Origin: Bradyrhizobium sp. Gha
Lineage (GTDB): Bacteria; Pseudomonadota; Alphaproteobacteria; Rhizobiales; Xanthobacteraceae
Length of the DNA: 64,000 bases
Assembly (NCBI RefSeq): GCF_900113735.1
Contig: NZ_FOQM01000004.1
Coordinates: 186,001-250,000 of the forward strand
Direction of reading: 5' to 3'
A program made the translations under genes and the position numbers. Below, in pieces: positions 60,458 to 64,000 of the stretch. Below the pieces are notes generated by a model that did no database searches, was not told where the DNA came from, and worked only from the letters and a program-made list of their open reading frames with translations. Position 1 is the stretch's first letter. Each line of letters begins with the position of its first letter.

Positions 60458-61503
60458 GAGGATCGCCCGTCTTCAGGAACCGGAGCATTCGATGGGATCA
60501 GGTTGAAGTTCCTCAAGTCCTGCCAGAGAGCAGCGGGTATCCGCGCCGAGACGGCGTGGACGTTCTGGGTAACCTCGCTTGTCGACTTCGCACCCTGAAC
60601 CACGGTGGCGACGGCGGGATGCGCTTGCACGAACTGGGTCGCGACGGTCGGTAGATCAACACCGTGTCGTTCGCAAACTTTCTCGACTGAACGGACGCGC
60701 TCCAGGATAGCGCTGGGGACCTGCTGGTAGTCATAGGTCGAGGCCACCGCCTTCGATCCAGCGGCTAAGATGCCCGAATTGTAGATGCCGCCCGCAATTA
60801 CAGAGACATTTCGGGACTGAAGCTCATCAAAATGCCCATCGAGCGGTGCATGGTTGAGAAGCGTATATCGACCCGCGATCAAAGCGCAGTCAATCGGGAA
60901 TTCGCGCGCGACTCCAACGACGGATTCGGTCTCATTTACCCCCAACCCTACCGCACCGATAGCACCCGAACTCTTCAGCGCATCGAGGGCCCGGTATCCG
61001 CTCTCACGGAGTTGGTTCCAGTAATATTCTGCTTGATCGCCATGCCATGCGCGCCCGACGTCATGGACCAGAAGCACATCGACATAATCCAGGCCCAAAC
61101 GCTGCTGACTATCCTCGAACGAGCGCATCACACCGTCGTACGTGTAGTCATAGGTGTCTCTAAACGGGTAAGGATCAACCCATTCGATGCCGTACACCGT
61201 GTCGAGCTTCGGTGTTCGGCTCGCGGGCTTGAGCACGCGGCCGCACTTCGTACTCACGACGACCTGATCGCGAATGCGCAGGTCCCGGAGAGCACGGCCC
61301 AGGAAATGCTCTGCCTTTCCGAGACCATACATCGGCGCGCAATCGAAATAGCGGACGCCGAGATCGAAGGCTGCCTTGACGACAGCTTCGAATTCGGAAT
61401 AGGGCACTCCGACATTGAACCCGGAAAGAGGCACGGTCCCGAGCCCGGCGGATGTGACGGACACTTTAGTGTGGCCGAGAGTTCGCTTTTCGAGCGGCAT
61501 CAT
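60454..61503 (-). CDS. Aldo/keto reductase (aldose 1-dehydrogenase type), copy 2
   Basis: A 349-residue AKR of the L-fucose/D-threo-aldose 1-dehydrogenase and pyridoxal dehydrogenase group: Asp-Tyr in FDCAPMYGLGKAEHFLG (about 53), Lys in VSTKCGRVLKP (about 85), and the His position in LLVHDVGR (about 145). Such enzymes oxidise aldoses at C1 to lactones with NAD(P). A paralog with the same segments follows upstream at 61531. Overlaps the 159-aa gene by 4 nt. ATG at 61503 with GGAGAAGAGCG upstream; a second ATG at 61500. Confidence 0.9.
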   Translation of the reverse strand: MMPLEKRTLGHTKVSVTSAGLGTVPLSGFNVGVPYSEFEAVVKAAFDLGVRYFDCAPMYGLGKAEHFLGRALRDLRIRDQVVVSTKCGRVLKPASRTPKLDTVYGIEWVDPYPFRDTYDYTYDGVMRSFEDSQQRLGLDYVDVLLVHDVGRAWHGDQAEYYWNQLRESGYRALDALKSSGAIGAVGLGVNETESVVGVAREFPIDCALIAGRYTLLNHAPLDGHFDELQSRNVSVIAGGIYNSGILAAGSKAVASTYDYQQVPSAILERVRSVEKVCERHGVDLPTVATQFVQAHPAVATVVQGAKSTSEVTQNVHAVSARIPAALWQDLRNFNLIPSNAPVPEDGRSS

Positions 61504-61530
61504 CGCTCTTCTCCTTGCTTGTCTTGAAAT

Positions 61531-62595
61531 CTAGCCGGACAGGACCAGAGAGCCCTGATCCGGCAGCGGGGCTTCTTTCGGGATCAGAGCTTCGCTCTTG
61601 AGGTCCATCCAGAAGGCCTGAGGAATTGGCGCCGATATCGAGGCGACGTTCTGCTCCACATGCGCCGTCGTGAGCGCGCCCTGAACCACCGATGTCACGG
61701 CCGGATGCGCATAGACGAACTGGGAAGCCGCATTGGCGAGCGCGACGTTGTGACGCTCACAAACAGCTTCCAGCGCCTCCACGCGCTGTACGATGGATTC
61801 GGGGGCCGTCTGATAGTCATAGGTCCGCGTTAACGCATTACCCCGACTGCCCTCCGCAAGAATCCCCGAATTGTAGACACCGCCGGCGATAATGCCGATG
61901 CCAAGACGTTGGGCCTCAGGGAAGAAGTCAGTCAGTGGTGCATGATTGAGGAGCGTGTACCGCCCTGCCACGAGCGAGCAGTCGAGATCGAATTCGCCGG
62001 CCACTTCAAGTACCGAAGCGGTCTCGTTTACACCAAGACCAATCGCCTTAACCGCTCCCGAGCGACGGAGTTCGTCGCATGCCCGATATCCGCTCTGACG
62101 GAGTTGCCGCTGATAGACAGGGTACTTCTCCTGGTGCCAGACACCGCTGACGTCGTGCAGGAAAAGAATGTCGATATGGTCGAGCCCCATGCGCTGCTGA
62201 CTATCCTCGAAGGACCGCATGATGCCATCGTAGCTGTAATCGTATTCGTCGACGAAGGGCAGCGGATCGACCCAGTTGATCCCATAAAGACTTTCCGCGC
62301 GCTTTGAACGGCTTGCCGGCTTCAATAGCCGGCCTGCCTTGGTGCTCACGACGACCTCCGGACGAAGACCGTGAACACGAAGGACATGACCGAGGAAATG
62401 CTCCGACTTCCCGAGACCATAGAGCGGAGCAACATCGAAATAACGTACGCCCTGCTCGTATGCCTTAAGGATGACAGCCTCAAAGATCTCGAAGCTCACC
62501 GGAACACCACACCCGCCCAATGGCGACGTGCCGAGCCCGAGCGAAGTCAAATTCACGCGCCCGTTCGGAAGCGCCCGCTTTTGCAGAGTCGTCAT
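61531..62595 (-). CDS. Aldo/keto reductase (aldose 1-dehydrogenase type), copy 3
   Basis: A 354-residue paralog of the previous gene: FDVAPLYGLGKSEHFLG, VSTKAGRLLKPASR, LFLHDVSGVWHQEKYP, GRYTLLNHAPL and YNSGILAEGSRG are matched in both. The two arose by tandem duplication; the C-terminal third has diverged most. Same reaction type expected, NAD(P)-dependent oxidation of an aldose to its lactone, perhaps with different sugar preference. 28 nt separate it from the downstream copy, and 62 nt with a hairpin from the upstream binding-protein gene. Confidence 0.9.
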   Translation of the reverse strand: MTTLQKRALPNGRVNLTSLGLGTSPLGGCGVPVSFEIFEAVILKAYEQGVRYFDVAPLYGLGKSEHFLGHVLRVHGLRPEVVVSTKAGRLLKPASRSKRAESLYGINWVDPLPFVDEYDYSYDGIMRSFEDSQQRMGLDHIDILFLHDVSGVWHQEKYPVYQRQLRQSGYRACDELRRSGAVKAIGLGVNETASVLEVAGEFDLDCSLVAGRYTLLNHAPLTDFFPEAQRLGIGIIAGGVYNSGILAEGSRGNALTRTYDYQTAPESIVQRVEALEAVCERHNVALANAASQFVYAHPAVTSVVQGALTTAHVEQNVASISAPIPQAFWMDLKSEALIPKEAPLPDQGSLVLSG

Positions 62596-62614
62596 GTTCA
62601 GCTATCCCATCTAA

Positions 62615-62649
62615 GGTGAGTGCGCACGCGATGCTCACCGCGTGCGCAC
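62615..62649 (-). ncRNA. mRNA stem-loop after the ABC3 binding-protein gene, with an alternative pairing
   Basis: GTGCGCACGCG (62620-62630) pairs perfectly with CGCGTGCGCAC (62639-62649) over an 8-nt loop, right after the binding-protein stop. An alternative stem GGTGAG (62615-62620)/CTCACC (62634-62639) would compete with it. No T-run follows. It may stabilise the binding-protein message relative to downstream genes; the alternative form could be a regulatory switch, unproven. Confidence 0.5.
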
Positions 62650-62657
62650 GATTTACA

Positions 62658-63644
62658 TCACATGTATTTTGCGACGTTCGAGGCATCCAAGATAAGCCAG
62701 GGAACGACGTAGTCCTTCTGGCTTCCGCCTTTCCACTCCATCAAAGACTCCCAGACTTCGGATCGCGGCTTGTAGCTATCCCCCTTGACGGCATGCAGGG
62801 CGAGGTCGACGGCGCCCTGCCCCTCGGCACGGGCGTACTTGTAGAGCGTGACGGTCATCTCGCCTTTCTGAACCGCGCGCTTTCCGTCCGGGATGCCATC
62901 GATTGCGAGCACCGGAACGGACTTGAAGTCCACCTTGGCGCTCTTCATGGCCTCGATCGCGCCCAGCGCCATCTCGTCATTTTCGGCGAGTACGGCATTG
63001 ATCTGCCCTGGATGCGCGAGCAACCAATTCTCCATGAGCGACTGCCCCTCGGCGCGACTCCAGTTGCCCGACTTGCTTGCGATCAACTTGAGCTTCGGGA
63101 ACTTGGCTAATCCGGCATCGATGCCAGCCTTGCGCTCGATCTGCGCCGATTGACCAATCGGCCCTTCCATCAGCACCACGTTGCCACCATTCGGAAGCAG
63201 CTTACCTAATTGGTCCCCGATAATACGCCCTCCTTCCGTGTCGTTGACGATGATCGACGCGGTGTAGTTCTTCGATGCGGTTTTCAGGGCCGACACGATC
63301 ACCGGAATGCCCGCAGCAACGGCTTTGTCGATCGCGGGCGCCGACGCCTGGAGATCGAACGGCGACATAATGATGGCATCGAACTTTTGGGTAATGGCCG
63401 TATCGATCTGATTCGCTTGGACGAGCGGATCGTACTTACCGTCAAAGATCGTGACTGCGACAGAACCGTCCTTGACTGCCGGGTGGTTCTGAATCTCGCT
63501 GGACCAGGCCTTCATGTACTCGCCGGACTCCCCGAACGATAAAGCGGCGATCCGTGTCTTGCTTTGAGCAAAGGCCGTACCGGTCGATAGAATGATTGCA
63601 GCAGCGGCGAAACTCGCTATCGTCGATCTACGCGTAACCTTCAT
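62658..63644 (-). CDS. Sugar ABC transporter substrate-binding protein, system 3
   Basis: A 328-residue periplasmic binding protein of the ribose type. Signal peptide MKVTRRSTIASFAAAAIILSTGTAFAQ ends near residue 27. The mature part has MSPFDLQASAPAIDKAVAAGIPVIV, INAVLAENDEMALGAIEAM and ALYKYARAEGQGAVDLALHA-like C-terminus (here TLYKYARAEG). ATG 63644 follows GGAGGAGACG. It is encoded 91 nt downstream of the permease and before two aldose dehydrogenases, so the ligand is probably an aldose. Confidence 0.92.
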   Translation of the reverse strand: MKVTRRSTIASFAAAAIILSTGTAFAQSKTRIAALSFGESGEYMKAWSSEIQNHPAVKDGSVAVTIFDGKYDPLVQANQIDTAITQKFDAIIMSPFDLQASAPAIDKAVAAGIPVIVSALKTASKNYTASIIVNDTEGGRIIGDQLGKLLPNGGNVVLMEGPIGQSAQIERKAGIDAGLAKFPKLKLIASKSGNWSRAEGQSLMENWLLAHPGQINAVLAENDEMALGAIEAMKSAKVDFKSVPVLAIDGIPDGKRAVQKGEMTVTLYKYARAEGQGAVDLALHAVKGDSYKPRSEVWESLMEWKGGSQKDYVVPWLILDASNVAKYM

Positions 63645-63735
63645 CGTCTCCTCCGATTGATGTGCTCAGTCACCTAGTCCGCCCATGCTGGGCGTTACAG
63701 CCGTTTGTCATCGTCTGTAATGGTCTTCGCAGGTG

Positions 63736-64000
63736 TCACTTGCGAAATTGGTCAAGCATCACGGCGACGACAATGATCGCGCCCTTGAGAAGCTGCTGGT
63801 AATAAGAAGACACGCCCATCAGATCCATGCCGTTGTTGATCGTTCCGATGATGAGTGCGCCGAACAGCGTCCCGACTAGCGAGCCGCGCCCTCCTGCGAG
63901 GCTGGTCCCGCCGATCACCACGGCCGCAATCGCATCGAGTTCGTAGCCGATGCCCGCCTGTGGAAGTGCGGCGGTCGTGCGGGAGGTAAGCACCAGGCCA
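63736..64000 (-). CDS. Sugar ABC transporter permease (RbsC family), system 3 (partial, start outside window)
   Basis: The C-terminal 88 residues of an RbsC-type permease: [25 protein letters not shown], then [28 protein letters not shown] and a last hydrophobic segment ending MLDQFRK. The motif matches both complete permeases of this window. It lies upstream of its binding-protein gene, an order different from systems 1 and 2. The ATPase gene must lie beyond the right edge. Confidence 0.9.
   Translation of the reverse strand, partial: GLVLTSRTTAALPQAGIGYELDAIAAVVIGGTSLAGGRGSLVGTLFGALIIGTINNGMDLMGVSSYYQQLLKGAIIVVAVMLDQFRK

Noticed and set aside
1..64000. CRISPR arrays, tRNA/rRNA genes, insertion sequences, integrases, attachment sites
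   Set aside because: Looked for and not seen; no regularly spaced repeats or transposase/integrase motifs.

Overview
The window looks like part of a large accessory carbohydrate-catabolism region from a GC-rich alphaproteobacterium, most likely of the Rhizobiales/Bradyrhizobium type. This rests on the GC-rich codon use (about 60 % by eye), ribose-type ABC importers, TRAP importers with fused membrane subunits, GntR/LysR regulators and many oxidoreductase paralogs. I saw no rRNA, tRNA, CRISPR array, insertion sequence or phage gene. Almost every gene imports, oxidises, phosphorylates or cleaves a sugar, sugar acid or related hydroxy acid.

Layout. (1) 1-3724 (-): isopropylmalate/tartrate-type dehydrogenase, small ABM-domain protein, GapN-like aldehyde dehydrogenase and a class II aldolase cut by the left edge, with a divergent GntR regulator (4084-4827). 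(2) 4901-10285: an MFS anion transporter divergent from a GMC oxidoreductase, then an aldehyde dehydrogenase and a type II HAD hydrolase. (3) 10601-17433 (-): 3-hydroxyisobutyrate/threonate-type dehydrogenase, alpha/beta hydrolase, TRAP transporter and transketolase, with a divergent LysR (17667-18560). (4) 18627-25878 (-): glycerate 2-kinase, then an ABC sugar importer with an epimerase and a Tat-exported metallo-hydrolase. (5) 26365-33176: the main plus-strand block, with an epimerase, a beta-keto acid cleavage enzyme, three SDRs, a HAD hydrolase, a RibD-C reductase and two decayed MFS genes. (6) 33277-40337 (-): second ABC importer with an SDR, an SMP-30 lactonase and a dipeptidase. (7) 41071-47445 (-): split transketolase and glycolate oxidase GlcDEF. 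(8) 47748-56872 (-): LysR, RuBisCO-like protein (RLP), DUF1537 acid-sugar kinase, second TRAP system, SDR and pyruvate kinase, with a divergent beta-keto acid cleavage enzyme (57050-57934). (9) 58113-64000 (-): third ABC importer (permease cut by the right edge) with three aldo/keto reductases, a lactonase-like metallo-hydrolase and an unknown 159-aa protein.

How the parts may fit. The most striking module is (7)+(8). A kinase and an RLP overlap by 4 bp, as in the described 3-oxo-isoapionate (D-apiose/D-apionate) pathways, and lie with a TRAP importer, pyruvate kinase and glycolate oxidase. If the RLP releases 3-phosphoglycerate and glycolate, both products have a dedicated exit nearby. Modules (1), (2) and (4) share a perfect or near-perfect inverted repeat, TTAATG-N4-CATTAA, in four promoter regions, one of them in front of the GntR gene, so they probably form one regulon. 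The RLP and LysR promoters share a different palindrome, TGTGAG-N5-CTCACA. Each of the three ABC importers is linked to a lactonase-type or metallo-beta-lactamase-fold hydrolase, which suggests parallel oxidative (lactone) routes for different sugars.
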